Part shown: positions 61,101 through 64,000 of the stretch, piece by piece
How the letters are laid out: each line of letters begins with the position of its first letter
Position numbering within the stretch: position 1 is the stretch's first letter
Origin: Tetramitus jugosus
Taxonomy: Eukaryota; Heterolobosea; Eutetramitea; Acrasida; Vahlkampfiidae
Reading direction: 5' to 3'
Length of the DNA: 64,000 bases
NCBI GenBank assembly: GCA_937625935.1
Contig: OW569383.1
Location: 372,001-436,000, forward strand
The notes under the pieces: generated by a model
Told to the model about the DNA's origin: nothing
What the model saw: only the letters and a program-made list of their open reading frames with translations
Databases searched by the model: none
Made by a program: the position numbers and the translations under genes

Positions 61101-64000
61101 CACGAGTCCAGGTATCTTTCGATAAGATCCAACAACTAGTGAGGAGTCTCCTAACAGGCCACCGGCGTTGTGTCCCCATGAAAAAACTGTTCCATTCTTT
61201 GAAACTGCGAAAGAAGTACTCATGGCTGCTGAAATGTGCACAACCTGTTTGGGAAGTGACCTTTCCAATAGAACTGGGACATTTTTTCCTGTAGTAGTGT
61301 TGTCTCCCAACTGACCATTTGGATTCGCTCCCCATGAATATACTTCTCCAAAAGAACCTAATGCAAGCGAATGATGGGCACCTGCTGCTAACTTGATAAT
61401 GTTCGAGAGCCCCCACACCTTCTGGGCCGTCCATGAGTGGCTCGTCGTTCCTGTACCCAGTTGACCATAGGTCCCGTAACCAAACGAGTAAACAGTTCCA
61501 ATACTGGTGAGCAACAAAGAATGAGAGGTTCCACAAAACACTGAAATAGGAATTTCTCCATTTTCCATTCCAATAATCTGTGTTGGTGTGTCATTAAATG
61601 ATGCACTAGTGACAAAAAGACCCCAACCCCAGACTGTTCCATCTAGTTTAACTACTACAACACGATAATTACCAGCACAGCAATCACCAACGTTGCTCAT
61701 TAAATGATGTGGTTTAGTATGATTGTATTTCGATCCATCTCTTAGTTGCCCCCAGGTAAAGAGTTCTCCATCCTTTGACAGAGCAACGGAAAACGATACT
61801 CCAGCTTCCACCTTCTTCAGTACCTTCTTGGTAAGAGAACCTTCCAGGAGCACTAATTCTGCGGTGTATCCTGATGAAGGAATTTCCTCGCTTGCTAGTT
61901 GACCGTAGTTACTAAGTCCCAGACCATACCCAATACCACTCACATCATTCTCACAATTCGAACCGGAATAGCCAGAGTGACAAAGACATAAATCAACATC
62001 TGTACAAACGCCTTTTCCTGAACAAACATTTGGAGCATCATTGTCAATACCGTTACATTGAAAAGAATTACAATTCGAACCCGAGACTGCTTCTTCACAC
62101 GAACATTGATTGAAACTCGTACAATTTCCATGATAGGAACAAACTAACAGATCATCACTCAACACTCCGAAACATGAGAGAGAATTATTGTAGATCACGA
62201 GAGTATGCTGGCTTCCTACTGCTAAACCAACGACCTGGCGGTCAGGAAAAAAAAGCCCATACTTGTTGGGGATGAGTTGCTTCGTAGTTGTTCCATCCCC
62301 AAGTTGACCATATCCATTACTTCCCCACACATATGCAGTCGATTGAGAAATAACACCAACTGAAGTGCCATAAGTTGATATTCTACGAGCAACATGACCC
62401 GAGAGAGTGGTGACAGGTCGATAAGTAGGCGAGTATTGGATGGTGAGAGAATTAATTCCCAATTGACCTTCCAGGTTACTGCCAGCAGAGTATACGATAC
62501 CATCGGCAATAACGTATGACGTGCAACAGGAACCTGCTATCTCTGTTACCTTTTTTCCGAAGAGAGGAGACGTATTCATAGCTTTTGGCTTCCTTACAGC
62601 TGTCCCAGAAGAACCGTCTCCCAACTGACCATTCCAGTTGTAACCCCATCGGTACAATGTTCCATCATCTGCGATAGCCATCGAGAAGTGGCTACCAGCC
62701 GTTATTGCGGCCACCTTCCGCTTGTAAAGCAAACCAGTCAATAGCACAGGCCTGGGGAGATATCGTCTATCTGCTACAAGTCCGTCACCCAGTTGTCCAT
62801 GAACATTGTAACCCCAGGTCAGGATAGTTCCATTTCTTAACATTGCTATGCTGTGATAGGCACCACAAGCAACAGATACCACCTCTCCCCCCAATAGTGA
62901 TCTTTCAATCAAAAACGGAGACGAGAAGTGAGAATTGTTTCCTGTTCCAAGTTGACCATAGCTATTATCACCAAACGACCAAACAGATCCAGTGTCATCA
63001 ACAACCATGGAATGTATGTATCCTGCACACACTGACACCACTTTTCCCTGAAACGGTCCAGGTATCAATACTGGGGTGAACTTGGCAGTGAGAGATCCAT
63101 CTCCTAACTGTCCTCTGTAGTTCTCTCCCACTCCGAACAACGAACCATTTGACAACAACACAAGAGAAAAAGATTGCCCAACTACTGCGAAGTGGACAGA
63201 TTGTTGAGAAAAGGCCGAAGAAACGACAGGTGACAATCGTGTCAATCCAGACTTTCCGAGGTTATCTCCGAGTTGTCCCACTGTATTCTCTCCTGAACCA
63301 TAGAGAAATCCTTCATCTTTTTTTTCACATGTAAGGCCAGAGTATCCTTGATCACAGAGGCAAGTATCGATAGTCATACACTGTCCATGACCAGAACACA
63401 CTGTTGGATCAGAAGAATTCAACCCATAGCAAAATGGTAAACTACAATCTCCTCCAGTGTATCCGTCAATACAAGAACAGACATCATTCCCTGTACAGTT
63501 ACCATGGTTGGAACATACCAAAGGATCAGATTGGAAAATAGAAAAACAAATAACCGAATCGACTAGAAAAAGAGTGTGGGAGGAACCGATAGCAACCTGA
63601 GAGATTTTGCTTAAAGAGATTGGAGGTACAATGTTCTGGACATTTGTTATGTGCAAGCCTGTTGATCCTATTCCAAACTGGCCGTTGGAATCTGTCCCCC
63701 AACCACAAAGTTCGTTCTCTGTGTCAACAGCAAAAACATTCTCGGCCACAAAACTAACATGAATTGTCTTGATCGGACGACCAGATAGTATAGTTGCTTC
63801 GACAGGGACCGTCGAGTATGATGTTACGGCGATGTTTCCAAGCATTCCCGCATTGTTATCTCCCCAAGACATGAGTGTTCCATTAGAAAACACTGCAAAT
63901 GTCGATCTGGGCCCGGCCCCGATCGCGACTGTAACTTCTCCAAGCGTAATTTTGTAAGGCGAAGGTACTGTTGCTCCATCAAGGTTACTCGAACCTAGTT
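37149..64000 (-). CDS. Giant RCC1-propeller / EGF transmembrane protein, N terminus off window
   Basis: One reading frame of 8,950 codons without intron or stop, open at the right edge (the leading GTG at 63893 is not a start; QLGSSNLDGATVPSPYKI continues upstream). In order: a partial RCC1 propeller; 15 complete modules of about 455 residues, each a seven-bladed RCC1 propeller, with an EGF-like pair before each; 25 EGF-like units in tandem; a strand-rich region with an IPT/TIG-like domain (INPTTAKHGDIITVHGSWF); one transmembrane helix; and a tail of about 100 residues. N-glycosylation sites (YNGTYC) and disulfide domains place the bulk outside the cell. Likely role is adhesion, capture of particles or recognition at the amoeba surface; that is inference. 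RCC1 domains are best known as intracellular GTPase-exchange or binding propellers. Confidence 0.92.
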   Translation of the reverse strand, partial: LGSSNLDGATVPSPYKITLGEVTVAIGAGPRSTFAVFSNGTLMSWGDNNAGMLGNIAVTSYSTVPVEATILSGRPIKTIHVSFVAENVFAVDTENELCGWGTDSNGQFGIGSTGLHITNVQNIVPPISLSKISQVAIGSSHTLFLVDSVICFSIFQSDPLVCSNHGNCTGNDVCSCIDGYTGGDCSLPFCYGLNSSDPTVCSGHGQCMTIDTCLCDQGYSGLTCEKKDEGFLYGSGENTVGQLGDNLGKSGLTRLSPVVSSAFSQQSVHFAVVGQSFSLVLLSNGSLFGVGENYRGQLGDGSLTAKFTPVLIPGPFQGKVVSVCAGYIHSMVVDDTGSVWSFGDNSYGQLGTGNNSHFSSPFLIERSLLGGEVVSVACGAYHSIAMLRNGTILTWGYNVHGQLGDGLVADRRYLPRPVLLTGLLYKRKVAAITAGSHFSMAIADDGTLYRWGYNWNGQLGDGSSGTAVRKPKAMNTSPLFGKKVTEIAGSCCTSYVIADGIVYSAGSNLEGQLGINSLTIQYSPTYRPVTTLSGHVARRISTYGTSVGVISQSTAYVWGSNGYGQLGDGTTTKQLIPNKYGLFFPDRQVVGLAVGSQHTLVIYNNSLSCFGVLSDDLLVCSYHGNCTSFNQCSCEEAVSGSNCNSFQCNGIDNDAPNVCSGKGVCTDVDLCLCHSGYSGSNCENDVSGIGYGLGLSNYGQLASEEIPSSGYTAELVLLEGSLTKKVLKKVEAGVSFSVALSKDGELFTWGQLRDGSKYNHTKPHHLMSNVGDCCAGNYRVVVVKLDGTVWGWGLFVTSASFNDTPTQIIGMENGEIPISVFCGTSHSLLLTSIGTVYSFGYGTYGQLGTGTTSHSWTAQKVWGLSNIIKLAAGAHHSLALGSFGEVYSWGANPNGQLGDNTTTGKNVPVLLERSLPKQVVHISAAMSTSFAVSKNGTVFSWGHNAGGLLGDSSLVVGSYRKIPGLVRLLEGVFIREICPSKSANWVTGITIEGVGYSWGTNTYSILGDKTTEQRLEPVAQTVNIHFPTTRLVGVGAGSTHSLLLFNGTRCFGMLADDPLVCSWRGRCTSDDICTCDSGYFGEECEATICFGVNSTNPSVCSSRGTCIAHNICSCTNGLYSGENCEKTVFGYVYAAGYNDQGQLGDDSYLSRSLLGMTSFPLSTDAYVKFISAGQFFSLAITLDGKIFEWGRTSAYGLYYRPRLFSTNTFNSASASMYHAAAVSTDGKVYSWGSNTLNGNVRYSYRSCETCTIFYNWCSDTQCCPNSSPSLCISQPTIIGSLGQGYIYQRTSPHEVSGIPAEAVSVSCGLYHCLVILRNGEVWGWGNNEFGQLGNGQYGVGAQELVPVPVAQNLNSGGTLDNIKIISIAAGLYHSMALSEKGEIYVWGRNDNEQIGDEVEKIPKLRRFPKMLYKETMYKVAFKSISAGAKSSYGLSSEGSVYSWGDNSNYQLGIGSPIGPAPIPIKLNLTSIHSLSSSIFEDSVIAGHLNGDGYGWGKGSNFQLLNGRSESMTHPTPMFKKYVNPVPQTYTNRSIVSVSSGGRHSLILLNGTYCYGLFSDDPYACSWRGICVATDMCICQSGYFGPNCGFTTCFGTNSTDSSVCSGQGICIAHNSCSCSSGFTGSDCSVWLYGETYTVGSNTAGQLGDDYYLSQTVLTSTSYPLSYGEHVKFITAGWDFALAITRKNALYAWGKNSYYNLGDGTTSTAIRPKNILTNHQVVSACAGRYHAIAVTSSGTVYSWGYNTVDATIFCKDNYKPCSETACPCNYPHWAPSISGVLGLGTYYYSKNPRAITFPSLANNEKIVAVSCGTHHAIARSSSGKLYAWGNGEFGRLGVGDAYTRIVPTPVATSSPVKGILSSIRIVHVAVGDRHSIALGGNGEVYTWGSNSVGQLGQNSTIPSVHPSRVSLSMLGAPIIQVTACAFSSYALSATGEIYSWGDNSVGQLGINSTESKRLYPTLVSGLIGVKIVSVSASHQTIIAISADGSAFSWGLNSQGQAVDGSTISKTVPTPVVHPFKDRKIVAASTGNVFSIVLFNTTFCFDYPMDDTMACSTRGNCTDTDTCECDQNYYGESCQFTTCRQYNNTQSEVCSGHGTCIAYDTCKCFVGYAGNNCEQRASGTLISVGNNHLGQLGTGDSIPATKWVRPYESLRKTIIQQISSGSDLSFAISTQGDLFAWGSGSHFRLGTGTISNRHYPSRVWLNKKVLSICSGTYHTVAIASTNEVYSWGFNTANGTTSGLISGQMGIGNSANNSSPQLLSGITGTPVQVACGHLHTLVLTQEGQVWGFGDDSSYGAVGYGRDKIETVPVRVGAFSPIKGVLSDVHVISVSAGQYHSLALTNRGDVYSWGRNSDGQLGDGTLINNRHPRQVKGLLLRKKVVSISAGADSSYAITSEGQLLSWGGNEVGQLGTNSSLSHRSPTLTSIENALLITTGKWSNYVLVTLKNGSAVGFGDNSAFQLGDETNFSAKTPTLVSNPYNSSFIVGAEASSTHSIVLVNGTFCFGTLSEHDEVCSSRGSCVSSDECVCSPGYLGLDCNINVCFGLNESHPDVCSGSGVCVDYNSCSCDTFFSGERCEVSMFGLLYSLGRNDKGQLGDDFYDGTRYLPATKTYYPLTKKYVKQVEASIENSFALTVDGEIYSWGSGTSINNWLGLLGDGTTTQRNRPVRILKAMPQVVDSCVGLTFVLALTSDNTVYVWGMNANSPSILPSSSSKYNGGRVVGLECGSQHALLLVSTGKVYGWGRNWIHQVGDSRVYGTTVSIPVEQQSNVALGEALANIFFIQVAAGEAFSMGLTDQGEVYVWGDNSRGQVASDGVSSTTHARCVGGPLKRLSVKKIAAGRQTAYAVAEDGFLYAWGDNSFGQLGINSTIPMSTTPVRVIGIQNITVLSASVWSDSVQVTTSDGLSYAWGNNANKHLSLETTMSKVLFPHPTFRFENQTSFIVSFSSGSAHSLMIYNGTYCFGILSDDENACSRRGACVGPDECLCDEGYLGNDCSTNICFGKNHTDPRVCSSHGACVAQDTCSCQTMYLGSRCNESVHGLLYAVGHNDYGQLGINLDDLYISIPSPTSYPLTNGVHVSYVATGRHTSFAITTKGELYSWGLGGSGGSLLGDGSIQRNRPVRIMTNTKQVLQACAAKGFAIALTRHNTTIWGTGYNLPTVLTYSEDKGVEELVVECACGTDHVLVRTNTGRVYGYGLNDFQQLGHKYVYGADIDRITLVQANVSQGELLGFERVISIAAGERYSMALTDRGEVFVWGDNSRGQIADGTTSSTDTYHARRVGGLLKRLSVKKIAAGRQTAYAVAEDGFLYAWGDNSFGQLGINSTIPMSTTPVRVIGIQNITVLSASVWSDSVQVTTSDGLSYAWGNNANRHLILNTTTDVLFYPLKIFASNIQTSVIVGISAGESHSMMIYDGTYCFGILSDDENACSRRGACVGPDECLCDEGYLGNDCSINVCYGMNATDPDICSGNGHCVALDSCSCDSQFLGIKCDKPVFGLVYAVGDNSHGQLGDDYSVDRLLPVQTWFPLSYGEYAQSLVAGDQNSYAVTMANKLYSWGRGRLGDSSVSMINRPYPILPNTPRILRACSCLTFGIAITEDNLLFKWDNTLSAAPLNTLDGRDFITQLECGGEHVLLRTTNGSIYGLGSNQFEQLGDHVLYGQTVSVPTKIQGDAYNGELLGLKKVVSIAAGNHYSMALTDRGEVFVWGDNSRGQVASDAVSNSVTSNGRKVEHQFQKNAAIRIAAGRQTAYAIAEDGFLYAWGDNSFGQLGINSTIPMSTTPVRVIGIQNITVLSASVWSDSVQVTTSDGISYAWGNNANRHLSLQTTMPKVLFPHPTFRFENQTSFIVSFSSGSAHALIIYNGTYCFGILSDDENACSRRGACVGPDECLCDAGYLGNDCSINVCYGLNSTDPNVCSGKGYCVALDTCSCEVFTTGAKCELSSYGILYAIGNNQYGQLGDDFDDPQRILPTQTFYPLSHGAYVKCIEAGNQTSYALTLEGSLYSWGRGDSVNVNRGLLGDGTISLRRRPVRIMNDHSHVIHMCSSVDYAVAVTQDNMIYVWGSNGAVPTIRSAPSNNYDNSTVMELACGWQHTLIRTSKGRVYGFGTNKYNQLGQIGSSISSITLIQATANRGELLGFEKVISIAAGESYSMALTDRGEVFVWGDNSRGQIADGTISNTDTYHARRVGGLLKRLSVKKIAAGRQTAYAVAEDGFLYAWGDNSFGQLGINSTIPMSTTPVRVIGIQNITVLSASVWSDSVQVTTSDGLSYAWGNNANRHLSLETTMSKVLFPHPTVRFENQTSFIVSFSSGSAHSLMIYNGTYCFGILSDDENACSRRGACVGPDECLCDAGYLGNDCSINVCYGLNATDPDICSGNGHCVALDSCSCDSQFLGIKCDKPVFGLVYAVGDNSHGQLGDDYSVDRLLPVQTWFPLSYGEYAEFLTTSSDNSFALTVAEVLYSWGRGSVGASSLLGDGSVTQRNRPKTILNGYNIVAACASARYVAAASGNNSVLSWGGNSNLPSVLRPPMENYVDTTIKTLVCGAQHTLLLTSNGKVYGWGNNLHHQLGEQVWYSGQLDTPCPVQGNESRGELLGFEKVISIAAGESYSMALTDRGEVFVWGDNSRGQIADGTISNTDTYHARRVGGLLKRLSVKQIAAGRQTAYAVAEDGFLYAWGDNSFGQLGINSTIPMSTTPVRVIGIQNITVLSASVWSDSVQVTTSDGISYAWGNNANRHLSLQTTMPKVLFPHPTVRFENQTSFIVSFSSGSAHSLMIYNGTYCFGILSDDENACSRRGSCVGPDECLCDAGYLGNDCSINVCFGLRATDPHVCGGKGHCVALDTCSCSFQHSGLQCEDIVYGLLYATGTNNWGQLGDDYYFSQTVAVQTAYPLTHAKFVKHVSAGPENSFAVSIEGELYSWGRGGTSLLSLLGDGSFTNRNRPVRILGGSKFVHVCVGASHAFALTDDREKIFYWGKNSALPHTLALPSDNFGGGKVEELACGNQHLLIRTTNGSVYGWGQNDKTQIGGLSEYDSSLTQTRKIQANAGHGELLGFEKVISIAAGESYSMALTDRGEVFVWGDNSKGQIADGTTTRTDTYHARRVGGLLKRLSVKKIAAGRQTAYAVAEDGFLYAWGDNSFGQLGINSTIPMSTTPVRVIGIQNITVLSASVWSDSVQVTTSDGLSYAWGNNANRHLTISNVSSIISYPFKMHRQEYQSSSVLSFASGTSHSLMIYHGIFCDGVLADDVSVCSFRGICTSDDFCLCMGDYGGTNCSIATCHGLPATHPLVCSGHGSCLYEDTCICDSGHYGTTCNSTDQQFMFASGDDTSSQLGDGFFISRNYPRQASLLTDQKIRFVSAGAGSSYAVSLDRGVFAFGNNDQGQLGDNTTYTRYYPIQLFEDKSIIRLVACSGYTLAVDSNHQVYSWGTNTHGQLGTGNTEPSLVPVNITQYFALETIVDIACGHTHSLAISASGRVFAWGSNTFGELGIGNNMNVVSFPTVVGGVLNIKKIVMVAAGNYHTLALNEDGSVYSWGRNNMGQLGDGTTKSRSLPYRVHSNDVFGKEPVIAIAAGIESSYTLLRNGSLFSWGSNTPSAQLGENSVVISRNYPEIVSLDIDHPILSISVGKNANFLILVVSNGTAHGWGVNSNGQLGDYTFMSRNYSSAVGNTIPERYITSVSAGTTHSLFLYSGLSCFGILFDDPSVCSWRGNCTALDRCECAFTYGGKDCSVAQCSGVNATEPNVCSGHGRCLSLDTCVCFQGFSGSNCEVESYGYLYASGQDSFAQLGVRGIGFRPTVERSTLFYSTPVNLVAPSYEYSLIKTVSGEIYSWGKNWHGQLGDGTTISKGVQQHILSGSTIIGLCGGINHAMALDSNGTVFAWGSNQYGQIGMNSPQDLQLTPTQVTGELLTEDIVAIACGGYHSMALSFNGSVYTWGFNLDGELGIGDFVSKYTPVKVGAILTRKRIIQIAAGKFHSLALDSDGAVYSWGLNDKSQLGDTTNIDKFLPIQIPGLYGKPVSQVTASSSFSMAITMSNSLYSWGNNRHGQLGDGTTTSKKNPTLVTVLPDVRILGVSARESFVHVLTNNRTLFSWGENSFGQLGNGNYSETIVGSVVQVQQQFPNIYPTTVASGDNFTFYLFNGTACFGKFADDPSVCSSQGNCTAQDHCECPPDYNAPDCSGFYCFNYYPNDTRVCSGRGACLAADSCVCLPGYIGDDCSQVVNGYAFSLGKGSIGQLGNGYNLPQKHPVAVGGELFGTVVSHVSSGKDYSIAITVTGEVFGWGLNDRGQLGDGTTITRLLPTAPLGLSGVKAVTGCNGVAHTVIVDSNGQVYTWGYNYRGQLGLGDFADKHEPVLVSGDLQGRKVVQTVCGEAHTAVLIDDGTVYAWGQNDAGQLGNGDNQLSSTPLQVGVGVIDQIVISKLASGWNHVIGIGPYGLLYVWGSNSFGQLGDGVSFNRYSPTPLLNSQFKGKTPISISGSEENTYVIFADGSVFAWGGASRGQIGDNHTSIQRRRYPVRLYDERIQDSRSIFSGRNYVFVLKSNGSSLSWGINNVGQLGNGEISSMESLPVPVVNRYSHRFIHHIAASFEHTLFLYNGTTCFGFLADDENSCSGRGQCVNDNSCMCRDQFLLSDCSGVTCNGILNIDPAVCSGHGVCIPNNTCVCHPNRKGSNCDGVTMGFLFGTGKGSKGELVQGTTHSTNKIIKSISLNTIPVQYVGAGQEFSIILRGDGRMYSVGANSLGQLGDNTPVSRTSLVLTEFSKKNLTATHVAVGYSSVIVTTTGGSLYSWGNNQQGQLGIGQQIISSQSPVLVMPLKSTKMSFVSCGRVHCLGLSASGSVYSWGHNELGQLGDGTQDSIKSGGRPIRVLSIFGIKNAATVFAGAYHSLATTVDGTLYSWGDDSRCQQGQGHPSVKSLVPVKVSGLESEIVVQVSGGEYFSCALTLKKQVWCWGANSRGQLGINSTIDQCLPTRLEALLGYNIVSISSSGSGTTFVLTDAGKVFAWGANSNGQMGDSSNADHMTPRIVGGEFTERYAEFFSTGFSHSMLLYNGVTCFNILADDPDVCSGNGSCIARDTCVCKPGFSGNNCEFTSCFGYNMTDTPNVCSGRGECKYLNTCICDPKKWSGDRCQYINCFGLLSNDPSVCSSRGSCIGPGECNCTTGYNGDRCQYTICHGRNTNDPLVCSGKGYCFEPETCVCLSSPIPGFTGGNCSYPVCYSRYFDRITGVETIYQAPATSIELVLPTNLDCSGHGTCVSPNKCNCSVGYTDRFCSTPICFGLNATNPASCGYGKNGTCVAPNNCTCLTKLDAKGDCIPLTCYGKNLTTTPPSCNSHLGHGNCINVDFCVCTRGYGGAECEQNVCNGILELNSTFVCNGRGYCKLPDQCACSPGFNGTDCQYVNCYGKLDVDSSVCSGHGICSSPDECICDVGYAGLQCQYPICFGILSNDTSNVCSDHGNCLSPDTCECDYGYSGLECFYPSCFEVNTTDVEVCSSHGLCYQPDKCNCTDGWVSRDCSIPLCYGIWGTNRSVCSRYGFCYEPDGCWCSEGRTGSNCELNYCFGFNETDDFVCNQHGKCVAPHKCNCTWNSWTGFDCNIPICFGIAANNYEDVCSGRGNCLYTDVCLCGEGRTGSECELNICYGRNESDANVCSGHGVCYSVDKCNCSYGWEGADCSIPKCYGVAAYFPHVCSGVGTCVYADTCNCSRTFGRTGLECQLSTCFGVNETDPAVCSSNGTCTDVDKCECLEGRTGDQCHLNICSSRNETDPLVCGGHGTCVSPNNCVCFAEAGYTGPNCDTPLCYGKLETDVAVCSYLNGTCIAPDSCLCRAGRVGLQCEINVCFGLNETDSNTCNGHGSCILPDNCKCTSGYTGEECEIPICFGTDGNNRSVCSGFGDCLAPDVCSCDNGKTGNRCELNICFGFSQNSSLVCSGKGNCTAPDICLCTNEYTGTNCSVPICYDLAASNPLVCSGVGACVEPNSCSCLDGYFGDLCQIVQCHGSLSNESTVCSGHGSCRTPDFCSCADGYVSNICDIPICFGDLGNQTSVCSGRGECIAPDNCLCQPRFSGKDCEIVRSESELSHEYLLVSTPDGYLQNISLVDMNFGRAVFSFTSVNSSKTLYSEYSRSFYLIRDEGIYTVSSQSLTLLRASPARAIPDMSTCAVFVRKVSLIIVSVKEDITIHSLSLTNKNNDQVYTLTEYLPFLEENDSRFVTIDPLSDTLFILAQRKQGGAMVILQVSMSNQVSELIVLESFPSIEDVQALLFVNGEVHVMRRNFVSRVHGNQLILVDIYDGFFAGVKLESDSYVYLNDISKNQLSIIPRNKVMDLFTSTYPSELNGKKFTILGKWEPNIDNLYPSGVPADSITSTWIRLTGLHLTIESQSRVTLEDTNAKVNVTAQLFDCRSIGLTGDACFKPSFVWPNGESTVEFTRIIINSVTSSAPIPQPGISLIYFQPHIHSINPTTAKHGDIITVHGSWFSTDRNITCSFLMKKNNGEEMKIEVLSNNVYVRHVECEVPLFEEANNHVVQLTVTMLNREFTPRISPAFFYYVDTSLFTFYDSFDRDTLLNSFEPTQNNLLSIDWIPFEELSSRSMSRITSYISDSNPRAMVRSKMALVDQVDQQLSIEFVIDPGQIGNLVELWYISDHDDSYYVLASVSVVSEDVKTISLSYQLGSLVSTATESCPGFSLGVPHTLSLKLVRPEVEMIHMNETLFNNWLMTQNVSTNSSDPLPDEPWRIDVEVIQGYSEVCTLSFETERTLVDVFKQRLSTGYLAVSQSLTQPQRKVSDSVVSVLIDRIWIGCQYDTCNITDVPKNFIVVTPAVEEVKQFTKGVVTAVASIAGSLFLLLLLGLLLVISFLLLWRILTKRKKKQKQAKLDAWKFEFVLDKNVSSLEDEQFSSFARRMYKVKNEDDNKLRTMLSRKYTQPMDVEMSDMSSPDTSSLSEANLINKTSPYLERRRNAWQS
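37152..37539 (-). other. Transmembrane helix and cytoplasmic tail of the giant protein
   Basis: The helix ASIAGSLFLLLLLGLLLVIS continuing FLLLWRIL is encoded at about 37458-37539. The basic stop-transfer patch TKRKKKQKQAK follows and sets the orientation: N terminus outside, C terminus inside. The tail ends SPYLERRRNAWQS and holds a Ser/Asp/Met-rich stretch (VEMSDMSSPDTSSLSE) that could be phosphorylated or bind endocytic adaptors. No enzyme domain is present. Confidence 0.85.
37540..39827 (-). other. Membrane-proximal ectodomain with IPT/TIG-like domain
   Basis: About 760 residues between the EGF array and the transmembrane helix. The first 250 residues have repeated strand-rich phrases (EYLLVSTPDGYLQNISL, YSRSFYLIRDEGIYTVSSQS, SDTLFILAQRKQGGAMVILQ) suggesting a further small propeller. 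An IPT/TIG-like domain lies at about 38395-38695 (HSINPTTAKHGDIITVHGSW). A jelly-roll-like segment starting TFYDSFDRDTLLNSFEPTQ follows, similar in layout to concanavalin-type lectin domains, though this is only a guess. Assignments other than IPT are low confidence. Confidence 0.5.
39828..42869 (-). other. Tandem array of 25 EGF-like units
   Basis: Twenty-five units of about 40 residues, each of the form C-[FY]-G-x(4)-N/D-x(3)-V-C-S-G-x-G-x-C-x(5)-C-x-C-x(3-8)-G-x(4)-C, six cysteines as in EGF/tenascin-type domains. In the C-terminal half, units beginning IP-x-C alternate with units beginning LN-x-C over several repeats. Two units are irregular: the fifth has a 20-residue insertion before its second Cys (ETIYQAPATSIELVLPTN), and the sixth has CGYGKNGTC. 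The array would form a long stiff stalk between the propeller region and the membrane. Confidence 0.88.
42870..64000 (-). other. RCC1 propeller + EGF-pair modules (15 complete, 1 partial)
   Basis: EGF pairs lie near 63310-63550, 61950-62180, 60625-60860, 59110-59350, 57650-57890, 56270-56505, 54895-55130, 53530-53765, 52195-52430, 50815-51055, 49450-49690, 48080-48325, 46720-46955, 45370-45610 and 44010-44255. The RCC1 blocks lie between and beyond them, the last at 42880-44005. Each block carries seven copies of the blade signature [FY]-x-W-G-x-N-x-x-G-Q-L-G, counted explicitly in the block at 46960-48075. That is the number needed to close one propeller. Blocks open with a phrase like GLLYAVGDNSHGQLGDD and close with SLMIYNGTYCFGILSDD, which already belongs to the next EGF unit. 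Confidence 0.9.
48430..55525 (-). repeat. Near-identical tandem module segments (six copies)
   Basis: A cassette running from the end of the first EGF unit (CLCDAGYLGNDC) through the later RCC1 blades is repeated with very few base changes. Copies lie near 48430-48875, 49555-50245, 50935-51610, 52295-52790, 53640-54330 and 55010-55520, spaced 1,345-1,380 bp apart. All encode the phrase STTPVRVIGIQNITVLSASV. The first blades of each module differ strongly between copies, so only part of each module has been homogenised. Confidence 0.88.

Noticed and set aside
39828-64000. Many plus-strand frames of 60-150 codons opposite the giant gene
   Set aside because: They are shadows of a periodic, Cys/Gly-rich coding strand, recur with the module period and show no domain of their own.

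Overview
The window looks like nuclear DNA of a heterolobosean amoeboflagellate, most likely Naegleria. The grounds are densely packed genes with few short GT-AG introns, many Asn/Gln/Ser homopolymer runs, typical eukaryotic housekeeping genes, and very long extracellular-type reading frames. Species is not resolved from sequence alone. Both ends cut through a gene.

Bases 1-8,000: a KDM5-type JmjN/JmjC histone demethylase (minus, C terminus off the left edge) lies 52 bp from a divergent TPR-repeat gene. A multi-pass membrane protein resembling FIT/PAP2 lipid enzymes, a small hypothetical and a TXNDC9-type phosducin-like protein follow. Bases 8,000-24,500: an F-box/LRR protein, a putative CudA/p53-fold transcription factor, a coiled-coil protein, an acidic unknown, a three-exon aldehyde dehydrogenase, two-exon eIF3e, a small membrane protein, a PINX1-type G-patch protein and an 826-residue unknown membrane protein. 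Bases 24,500-36,100: a Ser-rich B-box-like protein, a two-exon UPL3/TRIP12-type HECT ubiquitin ligase, a bacterial-looking GNAT acetyltransferase, a TDP2-type phosphodiesterase, a mitochondrial membrane protein, a 5'-broken DUF4116 repeat protein and a two-helix membrane protein. Bases 36,480-37,140 hold a decayed coding relic.

Bases 37,149-64,000 are one uninterrupted minus-strand reading frame of at least 8,949 residues, still open at the right edge. It encodes a giant type-I membrane protein. Fifteen complete modules and part of a sixteenth, each one seven-bladed RCC1 propeller, are joined by EGF pairs. A run of 25 EGF-like units, an IPT/TIG-like domain, one transmembrane helix and a basic cytoplasmic tail follow. 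Six central modules share nearly identical DNA, indicating recent duplication or gene conversion. This gene is the main discovery candidate.

The genes do not form a pathway; several concern chromatin and nuclear upkeep (KDM5, PINX1, TDP2) or ubiquitin (F-box, HECT). Start codons were checked against the DNA, and where the longest frame opens at a non-ATG codon I give the first ATG or spliced start instead.
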